DNA of 64,000 nt, taken from positions 2,408,501-2,472,500 of the forward strand of contig JAKNDB010000079.1 in the NCBI GenBank assembly GCA_024305405.1, written 5' to 3'. The notes under the pieces were generated by a model. It was not told the origin of the DNA. It saw nothing but the letters and a program-made list of their open reading frames with translations, and did not search any database. The first letter of the stretch is position 1. The number at the start of each line of letters is the position of its first letter. The translations under genes were made by a program, and so were the position numbers. Positions 39,606 through 52,181 of this stretch are shown here, piece by piece. This DNA is from Dirofilaria immitis. Lineage: Eukaryota > Nematoda > Chromadorea > Rhabditida > Onchocercidae.

Positions 39606-42600
39606 TTAATACAGCTGTTTCGTCCAAAGTTTGAAAGTACGATCGAAAGCGACACTTGCCACCCACTTTCCATTAGGCGATATGTCCACTCCCATCACTT
39701 TCGTATCGTGACCCATGAGCTGCCGCAAAGGTCGCCAACCGCAAGTCTCCCATACCTAAAATCCCGTTTAAATGTTTAAAAATGAAAAAAATAAAACAAA
39801 AATGGAAAAAAAGAAAAAGAAAAAACGAAGATTCATATCGTAACAACAAAGGAAGACGGCTTTTCAAATCAATGTTCTCAAACAATTTCCTATTTCATCT
39901 CACTTTGTTTTTGTTTCTTTCTTTTCAACAATCAGGACGCTTACTTTTAGAGAGTTATCAAAGGATGACGTAATAATATACTGTCCTTTTGATTCTACCC
40001 GAAGAGCAGAGACAAGAGAAGTATGGGCAGCAATCGGTTTGAGTGCGCGCCTTATCCTCAAATCCCAAACCATGCAACTATTATCTGCAGAACCAGTGAC
40101 CATTTGATAACTGGAACAATTGATTTTTCGTAAGTCTCGAATTATTATATTTCTAGAGCTACTTAAGCAATATAAAACTGTTATCGGATTCTAAGCATTT
40201 TTAGTTTGCAACATTACTATAACTGGAAAAGAATTTTATTCTTATTTTAACTGACAATCAGAATATCCTAAAATTATATCCAAAATCTCTTCCAACTTAC
40301 CCATTCGGTAACCACTGTCCACAATGGATTTCCTTTTGATGACCCTCCAAAAACATAATACAACGGCCTGTTCGTAAATCCCATACACGGCCATAACAAT
40401 CCATACCGCTGCAAAACTAATCTAGTTGCCAAAATAACGCTAAACAAACAGCATGCCGGGATAAGATATAATACAGGATAACAATCTAATAGCTCACGCT
40501 GTCATAATAAGTGAACCATCCACTTGAAAATCAGCATGGAAAACTGGCCGACTGTGTCCTTCTTGAAAAAGAACTTCCTGATCGTATTCCAAATCAAATA
40601 ATCTCCACGAACAATCGAAACTGGAAAGAGACGATAATTATTAAACGTCTAAAATTCAATGAATATTCGTTCGAAGAATATCTAGTATGAGAAAGATTTC
40701 CTAGTGAATTTCTGCTAAATAAATTCATTACTTGTTAAAACTCCTTGTCATTAATGACAAATATCCTCATTGGAAATATTATTACGGTCATGGTTAAAGT
40801 AAGAAAAATCCTATTGTACAAAAGACTTTGCTATAGGAAATACTAATTTTAATGATACTTATAATATGATCATATTTTCTATATGATCATTCATATTTTT
40901 TCTGCAAGAGATCTTAAACGAGCACCAGCAAGAAGCTAGGAATCGTCCGGATGGATGAAATGCAATACGGGATACTCGTTGAGAGTGTGGTTCAAGTTCG
41001 GAAAGCGGTGAATCACTTTCTAGGCTCCATAATTTTACCGTTCCATCATGACTACAACTAGCAGCATTCAGTGCATATGATTCCTGTGAAACATATGCTC
41101 CTGGATGAAATCTAGCACAACCTGCTTGACTGGCATGTCCAACAAATCTTCTTTCACGAGTACTTTCTGGTATCGACCAGATGCTACACTCTCCTGACCT
41201 AAAAATGAAATACATTAAAAACTTAATTTTAAATTGATTGAGAAGATCCTTGCAGTGTTTAAATTCGCATTTGGATGGTAATACCGATCCCTCACAATCA
41301 AATATAAATAATGCTAAACAACGCAAGTTAATTTAGCTTTTCATTCTCTTTCATTTCTCATCTGTCATTCTTTGCATTTCGTTTTCCATTCATTCGATAA
41401 TGAAAATTTAAGAAAACTTTGTTCGCCATGGCTAAAACTTGAAACATACCATCCAGAAGTGATGAGATGTTTTGAATCAGGTGAAAATTCACAGTATGAA
41501 ACAGGTCGAACATCTGCCACTTGTGAACCATAAACTGCCAGCGCTGCAACCCATCGATGCATTTCTTGTGCACGCACAGCAGCATCATTTGTTGCACGAG
41601 TACTTTCCTCATGAGCCTGGAAACCAGAGCTACCTAATGGCATCAACAATAATTTGAAATGAGCAATGATGTTCAAATAATAATACCTTTTGCAACCTTT
41701 GTTTAGCCCTTCTCAAGGAATAATCAGCAATTGCGACGCGGACATCTCGAAGAGCCGCTGGTCCTTTATGATACCATGTAGATGAATCTCGTTGTTGCAC
41801 CGTTTCTGTCTCTTCAGGACTGTGCAATATTCTCGTGACTTCCTCTTCAGACAACGTTGATAGCAAAGCCCGCAACCTTTCCTTCCGATCCAGCTTATCC
41901 TCTCCAAAAGACCTTAAATGTCCCGTTCATTAAATTAATTATAATGAGTCATCAGAAATAATAATGTTTATATGGATTTTATAAAGTGTAGACACATTTG
42001 ACAGAGTTTGTTCAACTGAATCAGTACAGAGCAATTTCCACTATTTATTTGTTACATTATACGATCATTATTTCGTATAATTTACGAATTTTCATTATTA
42101 TATTCCTTCTTAATTTTTGGTCAAAAAAAAACAGTAATCTAGAAAGCTTTTTTTTCGCATTTTCCTATAAAATCGACTCACAGATTGGCTCGTTAAGTTT
42201 CCGTAAAAGAAGCTTGACATGTCCATCATCAGTAGGTAAAGTTAAAGTACGAGCTCGTCGTCGTCTCTCGAACTCTGCCATCACTTCTTTTTCCATGGGA
42301 TTTTCCACCGTCTCCAAATCGAACTGATCATCTCTCTTTTCATTTTCACGTTTTTCAGCTTCTGCCTGAAATACAGTACATCATTTAGAACTTAGAACTC
42401 TCCTCAAAACATTTAAAATAGCAATAGATATTACCTTGCACAAACTTATTAAAATGTCAATTCACTATAATCTAATAATTTTCATTTCGGTTTAAAAAAG
42501 TAATTTTTGCTGTTCACTCGATCATTTATAAACACTGTTTGATTTAAAATCAAGTTGCAGCAAAGATAATATAAAATCTTCCTTTCTGCTTTTTCCTATC

Positions 42601-43091
42601 AGCAGCAAATATTCAGTGAATAAAATTTTCTCATTAGTAGCAACAAGTCCTATAAATTCATTTAATTCTGTAAGTTCTTTTGCTAATAGCTTACGAGTCG
42701 TTACCAAAAAAAAAGAATAAAATCACAATTTCTTCCGGGAATATTATCGGAATTTCAAAATTATTTGATAAAAATAATTATTTTTATCAAACAGTAAACG
42801 ATGAATTTGGTATAGATAAATTTTTTTAAGTCAAATTAGAAAATAAAAGACTTGGCATATTAATTAATAAATTGATATTAGCTGATTTATCTTATTTATT
42901 CATTTGTTTAAGTTAGAAAAAAGAAACTGATATTTTTTAAGTTAGAAAAAGTTTAAGTTAGAAAAAAGAAACTGAAATAAAACACAAACTATCCGTACCT
43001 GTAGCCTATGAACAATTTCTTCATTGGCGAGACTGCCGAAGTGCACCTTTTGAATTATTACCGGAACGTTTGATTGTTGCGCTTCACCCAT
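39606..43091 (-). CDS. PRPF4: U4/U6 small nuclear ribonucleoprotein Prp4 (PRPF4), WD40 splicing factor
   Basis: Component of the U4/U6.U5 tri-snRNP. Exons on the minus strand: 42999-43091, 42182-42365, 41687-41912, 41450-41633, 40926-41198, 40498-40620, 40301-40408, 39945-40110, 39606-39755 (about 502 aa; human 522). The N-terminal Prp4/SFM region reads [15 protein letters not shown], then [10 protein letters not shown] and [17 protein letters not shown], with TWYHKGP in exon 3. Seven WD40 repeats follow, for example [52 protein letters not shown], and the last [18 protein letters not shown] before the stop. The start is the ATG at 43091, just after a TTATTGCAG acceptor that could be the trans-splice site. 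Frame breaks one base short at 41906-41909 and, less surely, 41688-41691. Divergent from NOB1. Confidence 0.95.
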
Positions 43092-44480
43092 TGTTGTTAA
43101 TTTTTCATCTGCAATAAATAAAGCTAGAAGCATATCTTAAATAAATTTCGAAAAATCTCTGAAACACGGCTTAAAAAATCGAAATATTGAACAAATCCAC
43201 CTCTTAACATTACTTAATCATCTCTTTATATAAAAACATCTCATTTTAAATATCATATCTTCATCTAATATCAAAATTAGTCTCTGGTTGTTGTATTGCA
43301 GTAGCAACATATGTTTATTGTCATGGAAAAATTGAAATCTTTTCAAAAAGGAAAAATTTATAGAATAAAACGAAATTATTCATTCATTAGCATATCTGGA
43401 AAATTTTCCTCCCGTTATGTCCACTCTGCAAAACATAATATGACGTGAAATGATCTTATTTTTTCGGTATATGAATATACTAATTAATCTATAATAATAA
43501 AGACGATTTCGTTATCATATGAATATAATCCGAAATATTTCTTAACAAATATACACTAACAATCTATCATCATAATACTGAATCATTGCAAAGTAGTTCT
43601 TCCCAATTGAGCACTAATATTTCATCTTTTTATATTTATAACTAAAATTTTAAATTACCTCATTTTGCTAAAAATAAAGATAATTTGATAAGTATCTAAA
43701 GATATAATAATATTATTAGTTAATAATGAAGATAAAAGACTAAATCGATACAATATTTTATTTCGGAATTTAAAAATAGTCTTTAAATCTAAAACATTCT
43801 TCCCTTTTCTAAAGTTCATAATTTAAATTCTGCTTCATTGAAAGATGCTAACTTCATAAAAACAGAAGGAAATTATTTTGTTTCAAGAGCCGAAAAATTA
43901 AGCAATTCTCGAATACCTAGATTTTCAGGAAACATCTCAAATGCATACCAAAATGCTTGTCGTCCAACCTTATTTCTGTTTCATAGCCTAACCAATGTCA
44001 GTATTTCACGGTTGATCGTTCTAATGTTACGTAAAGATTGTGCGATTGGATTTCAAGCGATGAGCGTAAAGGGGCTGAAAATGGTTGGATGGTTAGAGAG
44101 GGCTGGGACAGATCATCTTTTATTGATATTTTGTCACAATATCCTTATCACCAGATTGATCCATGTTACCGGTAAATCATATGTCTTCTTCACGTGTCTA
44201 TAATCACCATAAATCGTTTGATTTCGTATTATCATGAATATCTTGAGTATTTTAATTTTTTTTAACTTTTTAAACATTTTCATAATCCTTTTTGTTATAA
44301 ATTATACAGAAACATTTAGTCATCATTAGCATCATTGATGCAATCAGTTTAGTATCATACTTAATGAAAGTAATCAATATGAAGACTGATAAAGCTTAAT
44401 CGGACTTGTGACTTAGCAAAATACTATCACATAAAAGAATTACAAGCTAAAATTATAGGCTTCATTTGGGATCAGAAATT
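43092..44480. promoter_or_regulatory. Shared region between divergent PRPF4 and NOB1
   Basis: About 1.4 kb separates the two start codons, and both genes act in RNA processing. An open frame of 121 codons at 43838-44203 is less AT-rich (GTAAAGGGGCTGAAAATGG) but has no recognised domain. No core promoter motif can be assigned by eye. The regulatory role is inferred from position only. Confidence 0.4.
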
Positions 44481-47400
44481 ATGAAAGCTCCTGAAGATGT
44501 TCCGGTGCGATACTTAGTTGCCGACTCTGGTGCATTCATCAAACGAGTACCTTTGCATGTAAGTTGTTGAATTTTATAAACGAATTTCTTAATTATTATC
44601 TAATTTTTCATTGTTAAAGATTAGGTTTTGTTGATGATTTAGAGTCATTTCGTATTTTCAGGATCTAGGCTCAGAAATTTACACGGTTCCAGGAGTGATC
44701 AGTGAATTAAAATGTGAAAAAATGCGTCATCTTCTTGAAAGTCTTCCCTATGAAATTCAAGTTCGAGAACCAACAGTCGAATCTGTCAATATCAGTTAGT
44801 TTTTAGTTGATTGAATCAAAATTTAATTCTTTTCTTACTAGCACACTTTAATGGCATATTATACATTTTCTTTTGTTTTTATGATGGCGTTTGGAAAAAT
44901 TTATTATAATGCTGTTCAGTTTTTGTTACTGATGACACATGTAATAAATGCTTGCTATATGTGGTATCCCCTAGCGTTGAATGGCTTACTGACTGTAGAA
45001 ATGTTAATCATATCGTTTGTGATTACATTTTTGAAATAAAATCTTTATCAAGCAGCTGTTAGGCTGCTGATAATGTCTGATTTGAAAAGCGTTGAGAAAT
45101 GTTGGAAAAATTGTATTCGATCTTATATAGTAATTAATATTTCTTGATTATTTCTCATTTATGTTATTAAGTTTTGTCGCAGCAGTGAACAGTATTGTTT
45201 GGAAAATTAATCAATGGAATCAAGATTAGATTCCTATTAAATTAGATCATAATTTTGTTTCAGTAGCCAAATTTTCGAAGAGAACCGGTGATTATCCATC
45301 CTTGTCAGCAGTTGACTTAAAATTACTTTCATTGGTACACGATCTTCACTTGGAACAATACGGAAAAGATGGTTTACACTATGATTATCAAGGCATTAGT
45401 GACAAATCAACAACTAGTTATCGAGAAACAAATGACACAATAGTAAAGGCAGATAACAAAGATTTCCAAATGGAGGAGGTAAGTAATAATTAATAACTTT
45501 GCCTGTAAATTTTTATTATGTAATGTGTCTTATTCTGATCATTAGGAATATGATTTTATTCTTGCCTTATTTTATAAAATGTCACCTCTCCCTCCCCTTA
45601 TTTCTAATCTTTTAATTAATATTGTTTTCGAAATATAGTAATTAATTTAATAACATTATTGTAAATTGCAGAAGGCTGTTGAAATTAAACGAAAATCAGA
45701 ATTAGAAGAAGTAGAAGACAACAATGATGTTAGCGATGATGCCAGCAGTGATAGTGGTACTTGGTTAAATGAGGGCAATGTGGATGAAATATTAGAACAT
45801 GTGGGTGAAATAGCGATACCGGAAAAAGAAATGAAGGTTAAATTTCAATTAATACGACTGAATTAGCAATTTAGTTTGATCCTACATTTGTGTTGGAAAT
45901 GCACGTGAATAGCAAAACACTGAAAAATGTATTATTCAGGTGGCGTGTATTACTACAGATTTTGCTGTGCAAAACGTTCTTCTTCGTTTGGGTCTTTTTT
46001 ATTATCTGTCAATGGATACAGGATACGCCAACTGAATAACTATATCCTCAGGTAGATCAGTAGAGCTTACAGATCCTTGAAACAAATTGTAAAATGTTTG
46101 GTGTATTTTCTTCGGAGTGATTGCACTTTCCCTTTTTTTTGATGTGTATTAATACTTTATAGTTATTTCGTCTGCGATCTCTAGATGTTAAAATATCATT
46201 GTTCAGATGTTATCAAAAATCTAAGAATCAGTAATGTAACTTGCATTGAGAGAGGAAATAAATAGATCTAAAAACTAACGAAAGAAGGAAAAGCAAAGTG
46301 AAGAAAAAGGAATCATTATTATTAACATATTTGTACTGTTTTTTGCTTGAGATTTCCAGTTATAATGAAACAGTCGATGACCAATGAATTAGGCCTCTTA
46401 TTTTTTTCCCGTTTAAGAAAAGAAAAATTTATTATATGGGGAAAGAAAGAATAAATACGGAGTCTTAATGCTAGCATTAAAAAAGAGTATAATATGAACG
46501 ATTTAGATGTAGCTTTAAAAAATTTACTTATTATAGAAATAGTAAAGACCCTCATTAGAAACAGATCTTACAAAAGTGATACAGACTTATAAAAGTTATA
46601 GCAGAAAATGCAGACTTACAGACTACAGTAAAAGTGTTTTAGCAGACAACATAATATTTCAAAGTGCCATCAGAATTGAAGTCAATGCTAAAGAATCAAT
46701 GGATTCGGGTCATCTCCGACTTCTTTTAATATATCATGTGGTATATGCTATGTAATGGGGCTTAGGCGCTATATATCAATATTGTTTGATTTAATTATTA
46801 TTATTTTATTCTTACAGCTCTGCAGCCAGACCCTAAATCGGCTCTTTATAAACTCAGAAGATAGTAAAGCACTGAGCCAAATTGCTGCTTTCCTGAGCTC
46901 CATTTAGCTATAAATAAATTATAGTTACAGATTAAATAAAATGTTTGTTTCGTTGATTAACCTTAATTTTTAAAGATGAAATAGAAATGTTTCTTTAAAG
47001 GTGTCGGGCATGCTTTGCGACAACAACTATAATGACAAAACGTTTCTGTCCCCGCTGCGGAAACGACTCATTGCATCGTGTTGCTGTTAGTGTTGCTGAA
47101 GATGGAACAATGCAACTACACATTAACTGGAATCGACTCCAGTCTGCGCGTGGCCTTAAATATTCTCTTCCGGCTCCGAAGGGTTTGTTTTTAATATTAG
47201 AAGCAAGTTTTAAGCAGGTTCAAATGACTGAAAACATTATTGATCTCGTTTTGATACCATTTATAATTTTACATGTAATAGAGCAGACGACCCATATTAT
47301 AGTGATAAATAAATTAAAAACTAATTTAATAAAGTCAACAGATTCGACTTCAGTATTTGTCCGAACTTCGACATATTCATTCAAGTTTAAATAGCTATTA

Positions 47401-48148
47401 TTACATTTAGCTCTATGTAGTTATCAGTTCAATTGTTTTGTTCCATTTTTTAAAAATTTTTACACATATAAAAGACAAAAATCTCTTCTCTTTAAGATGG
47501 GATTACATGGTTGTCATAGAATGCAAAAATAAATGGTTCAAATCTAGACGAAATTAGTACACAAGTTGTTTTCCTTATTGTGCATAAAATACTGCTTAAG
47601 AACAAATGAAAATTGTGAGAGAAGGAATGGAAGTTTTACTATTTCTTTGGTAAAATTTAGGTGGAAAGCATGCTGGAGGACCGCAGCTTTTTGAAGATCA
47701 ACCTATGCCACAAAATAGAATGGCTCGTTGTCATCAAGATCCAACGGAAACTGGACCATTCACTATGAACGATGTAACGAGCAGGTAAATTTTGATCAAC
47801 TTGTGTAGTCAATATTATTATTAGTATGAAAGTTATAGCAATAATAAGGTTTTCTAAAAATCGAGTTTTCCAATTACAATATTATGATGAAAAGAATTTT
47901 TTACGTGATTTGAAATTTTGTTTTAATTGTTACAACCAAAAATACAAAGCATGAATATAATCCAAATGAACTGGGGCCTAAACATTTGTTACATTGGATC
48001 ATACTTACATAGCGGCAGTCCTTTGTACTGACTAATGAATTATCTTGATTTTGGGTCAGCAATAATGGGTATACGGTCGTTGCATAAGACGGGACGAAAT
48101 CCAAATGTGCGAACACACGGAAAAAAGCGAGGAAATAAACGACGGTAG
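44481..48148 (+). CDS. NOB1: NOB1, 20S pre-rRNA D-site endonuclease
   Basis: PIN-domain nuclease that makes the final cut forming the 3' end of 18S rRNA in pre-40S particles. Exons: 44481-44558, 44662-44794, 45264-45478, 45672-45836, 45940-46051, 47001-47182, 47661-47784, 48055-48148 (about 367 aa). The PIN domain begins RYLVADSGAFIKR and includes VPGVISELKCEK, PSLSAVDLKLLSL and, after an acidic linker, VACITTDFAVQNVLLRLG, which together supply the usual acidic residues. The zinc ribbon is CRACF then RFCPRCGNDSLHRV. The C-terminus is the typical basic NOB1 tail (SAIMGIRSLHKTG, KKRGNKRR). Frame break: the T-run 45995-46000 is one T short. The last exon joins in frame only if its acceptor is TTTTGG at 48049-48054 (see findings). 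Confidence 0.95.
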
Positions 48149-48244
48149 ATCTCATCTGCTTTATTGCTGTGAATTTTTATTGAGTAATTTCAGTTCAGTT
48201 TTTATGTGTACAATAGTAATTAGTCTCTGACAACATAATTGGTG

Positions 48245-48250
48245 AATAAA
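48245..48250 (+). terminator. Candidate poly(A) signal AATAAA for NOB1
   Basis: Canonical AATAAA about 97 bp after the NOB1 stop codon, on the coding strand. In such AT-rich DNA this is suggestive only. Confidence 0.4.
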
Positions 48251-49477
48251 TTATAAGAAATAATTTAAAATTGCTGTCTTTTGAGGTCATATAATGAATA
48301 ATATTTCTCTTATTTTTGTTCACGAAGAATAGTGTGGTCATATATTAAAGATTAGTAGAGTAATAGATTAGTGAAAGAGACCATATAGTACATATAAATA
48401 AATTTAATTTTATATATAAAATTTATAAAATTTTTATATATATAGAAAAACACGAATTCATTGTCTTTTTGAGAATGATCCCATTAAATTTGTTTGATAA
48501 TGGACATATATATTATGTTGTTGTTATTATTTTTCGTGTTTTTATTCGCAAGAAATAAAGTGTTAATAACAGTTAATCAAATGGAATATTTCGGCTCTAG
48601 GCCTATACCTATCTACTTGTTTATTATTGATTCTTTTCAGTTTAAGCGATTCAGAAGACTAATTCTGAATAGACTTTTTCTTCCCGCACCAATGTTTAAT
48701 TTGATATAATGAATCTAGGAGTACAATACGATTGCATTATCCTGAAATATAACTTTTTTCCGGCAAGAGATATTGCTATTATATGGAATTCAAACATTAC
48801 TAAATATTCAAAAATATTTTTCAGCTTAGTATCTGTTCTAAATTTCTCAATATATTAATCATTTTATGGGTTTTCACCTGCAATCCTATATAAATTTCGA
48901 ATTGATGCATTTATACAAAAATGTTTAAATTACTAATTTCAGTTCTAACTTCTTCCACTGCATTTATCATCTTTCATTTAAGGGAGAAATGGTGTAGTTT
49001 GACATGCTAAGCGAGCTCATTGCACATTTTTGAGTGCTATAGTGTATATATTCCAAAGTATTGGAAATTTTTTGTACTGAACCAGAAAGCCGCCTTCAAG
49101 AAGGTGCAGTTTTCTTTAGCAGTAATGAAGTGTGAAATCTAAGCGCTAGGAATTAAGTTTTCTGCAATACATAAAATGATTTTATAGCATGCCTCTTTCC
49201 ATAAGCTTAGTATCAGTAGTTAAACCATTTCCTTTTGTCGTATTTGAACTTATATTGGCCATTCAATTTTTCTCTATTATCAATGGAGATGTAACTAGAA
49301 GATGCTTTCTTAACAAATTCATCATCAATGCAACGATATCTTTTGATACAAATTTGTTCATAATATATATGACGATATTGCCAATTTATGGTTGCTTGAT
49401 TATCGATAACCGACTTTTTCAATTTAGTTAAAGCTGGTGAATTATCTGCCGTTTAAGGCAGCTAATTTTTACTTTTG
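48251..49477. other. Intergenic region between NOB1 and the RING E3 gene
   Basis: About 1.2 kb, both neighbours on the plus strand. Open frames (48494-48709, 49189-49431) are hydrophobic, AT-biased and without recognised motifs. Nothing else was seen. Confidence 0.55.
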
Positions 49478-51504
49478 ATGTCGATGTCAATGTCGACATA
49501 TTATTGCCATAACTGTCAACAAGGAGTGGCATTAAGAGATGGAGTGAGTTTTTTTCTTTTCTTTTTTTGACAATTTTTGCATATTGCAAATGAATTCTAA
49601 ATTATAATTTAAGTTTGATTGTTCGTGATTTGCTAAAAAAATTGGCAAGTCAAAACTGTCGAATGATTTTACTTAATCTGTTTGCATAGACTTAGCTCCA
49701 TTTCTTGGGAATAATTTTTCATTTTCTCTTTATTCATAGGTTTATTTAAAATTTAATTTTGATCGTAGTCTATGTGATTCTTGTCTAGCTTAAAGTGGAA
49801 GGTTTCAAGGATTTTGTTTGTGCGAGATGTGGTAGCGAATTCATTGAAGAGCTTTCTGCAGACAATAGATCATATACGTCACCATTTGGAATGGTATGTT
49901 CTTTTTCTTCTTAGATTTTTTTAAGTTCTCTCTTAATTATATGAAAATTTTATCATGTTCATTTATCTCAGCAAGTAAATAATGCTAAAAAAATTGTTGC
50001 ATAAATTATGAATTTTAGATTTTTGGTCAGATGATCTCGGATGGAGAGCATAGAAATGTAGATGGAGGTTCTTCAAGTAACGCTCAACAACAACAAGATC
50101 AGCACCAACAACCTTCATCAATACGATTTATGCATGGGCCCTCTGTGGGTGGTGGAGAAGATGAAAATATTATCCTGCTTTTTCTAAATCAGTTACTTAC
50201 AAATTTATCAGCACAAGGAGCTCAAATACAGCTGCAGATTACTCGTGATCCAAATGCTCACGGAAAGTAAGTTATTGCTTTCAATTGTTACAAACTTTGA
50301 AGTATCTATAGTTAGCAAGACCATGTATTAATATCATTATTGCTATCGGTGTTTTCAACTACCATTTAATAAATTATTTGAAAAACGGAATAAGAAATGG
50401 AAGATGAAGTGCAAATCTTTTATTTTTGGACAGTTTATAGAGGCATAGGTTAAAACATAATATACGTGCATTAGAAACGTTTCAGTGTTCTTCACGGTCC
50501 AGTAGCAGATTACGCTTGGGGTGAAGGAGGTTTGGATCAAATTGTCACACAGTTGCTGAATCAGTTTGAAGGTGGCTCAACACCCGTTGATCCCAAATTG
50601 CTTGCTAATCTGCCTATGACAATGGTGGAGCCAAAACATATTGACAGTGGCGCGCAGTGTACTACGTGCATGGAAACCTTCAAAAAGGTTAAACTTAGTA
50701 GAGATTTTAAGATCCAAATATCCCAAATACGATTCAGAACATATCCTTAAGATGTTTTATGCACTTTTCTTCGACGTCATTAAAAGATCACCGATTATTT
50801 TATTTCTTTTTAATTATCCACAAACTTGTGATATTTCTGTTCTGCAATCCTTCCATTTATTTAATAAATGGTAAATGTAACAAAAAGAACAAGAATTATT
50901 AAAAATCAGAATTTATACGATAAGAAGCCTATTTGGATGAGAAAAAGATTCAGATGCACATAAGATTGAAAAAATAGTCAGCTTTTGTGATATAATATCG
51001 GCTAGGAAATCACCACTATTGAGCGAAGGTATATCCTGATGCATGCTTCCACTGTTGAAAAGCAACTTCCATAAGAATGAAAAAATATATCTACTCATAC
51101 TATTTACTATTTCCATTGAATCGTCGAACGTATACATCTGATAGTTAAACCAATAAAAATGTAGAATTCTAACTTGCCTAGAAAGAGCCGATAAAAGCAA
51201 TGGATTGATAGCATAAGGACTTCAGGTGTCAAATCCTATGTTTTTCATTATGGTAATGGAATACTCAATAAAAATACTGACAAAACAATCATAAATTATA
51301 CAAATAGGGACAAACCAGAAAACCTTTTGAAACATGAAAGCGAAATTTCAGGATGAATTGGTAGCAATTCTAGAATGTCAGCACATTTTTCATCGAGATT
51401 GCATATTACCTTGGCTTAGGAGGCATAATACTTGTCCAATATGTCGGCAAACAGTTGATGCAACAAAGTGGTCCAGCAACAATCCCTTAGATGAATTGGA
51501 TTGA
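49478..51504 (+). CDS. RNF126: RING-H2 E3 ubiquitin ligase, RNF126/RNF115 type
   Basis: Predicted E3 ligase of the RNF126/RNF115 (BCA2) family, whose members act in cytosolic protein quality control and receptor sorting. Exons: 49478-49543, 49789-49893, 50019-50266, 50486-50687, 51352-51504. All phases join cleanly to 257 aa (human RNF126 is 311). The N-terminal zinc finger is split over exons 1-2 (YYCHNC, then [14 protein letters not shown]). A Gln-rich linker follows, then the family-specific [20 protein letters not shown]. The C-terminal RING-H2 is complete: CTTC at the end of exon 4, then [15 protein letters not shown] and CPICRQ. A second ATG two codons in (49484) could also be used. There is no frame break. 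The final intron is about 660 bp. Confidence 0.93.
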
Positions 51505-52181
51505 TGGCAAAATTGAATGAAAATAAACCATTAATGCAATGTTTATATATTGACATTGAGCGGTGTGAAATTATTCTACCATTTATTTCTTTGTGATTTT
51601 CTCATTTTTGTACTGTGAACAGAATAAAAATAGTTTTACATTCCTGAAGAAATAATACATCTTGTTCAGAGTTTAAAAAATGAATACTTTTCCTACTTAT
51701 TCTTTCAAAGAAAGATGTTATGACTTCCAATATTGTCTGTATTTGAATTTTTAAATTTAGATTAAGATTCGAAAGTTTACCCGGAAAGATTAAGAAATTT
51801 GCATAACGATACAATGTATCATTCAGGAAGTATAACTGTTAGGTAATTTGCATGTACAATATCCATTAGGTAATGAAAACTTGAGGAGCTCAAGAGAAGA
51901 GATTGAAAGTACTGAAGATGAAACATGAACTAAGCGAGTAAGGAGTATTTAGTGCATTATAAATCGATGATCATAAAAATAAAAATGAATGCAAACTGAG
52001 AGACAACAGGAGTAAAATAAGTAAGGGATTGGAGACATAATTGATTATGAAAATACAAAAATCTAACATATTTTAAAAAGTTGAAAGTCCTAGGCGGAAG
52101 TTTGTCCGCAATATTTCAAATATATATATATATATATAAATTCTACTACACTTAAGAAGACCTTAAATCCATTCTAATAAA
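51505..52181. other. Convergent intergenic region between RNF126 and POLE
   Basis: About 680 bp of 3' flanking DNA for both genes, which converge. It includes a short (AT)n run near 52122-52138. No gene seen. Confidence 0.6.

Noticed and set aside
43838..44203. 121-codon open frame between PRPF4 and NOB1
   Set aside because: No recognised domain and no partner exon; the composition is mixed. Kept only as a remark in the intergenic entry.
44851..45039. Hydrophobic 62-codon open frame in a NOB1 intron
   Set aside because: It lies within an intron between two exons joined by phase and homology; membrane-like composition is common by chance in AT-rich DNA.
47525..47550. GGTTCAAATCT resembling a tRNA T-loop
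   Set aside because: No acceptor stem, D-arm or anticodon arm can be built around it; it lies in a NOB1 intron.
47901..48155. Minus-strand open frame of 84 codons
   Set aside because: It overlaps the last NOB1 exon and intron on the opposite strand and has no motif of its own.
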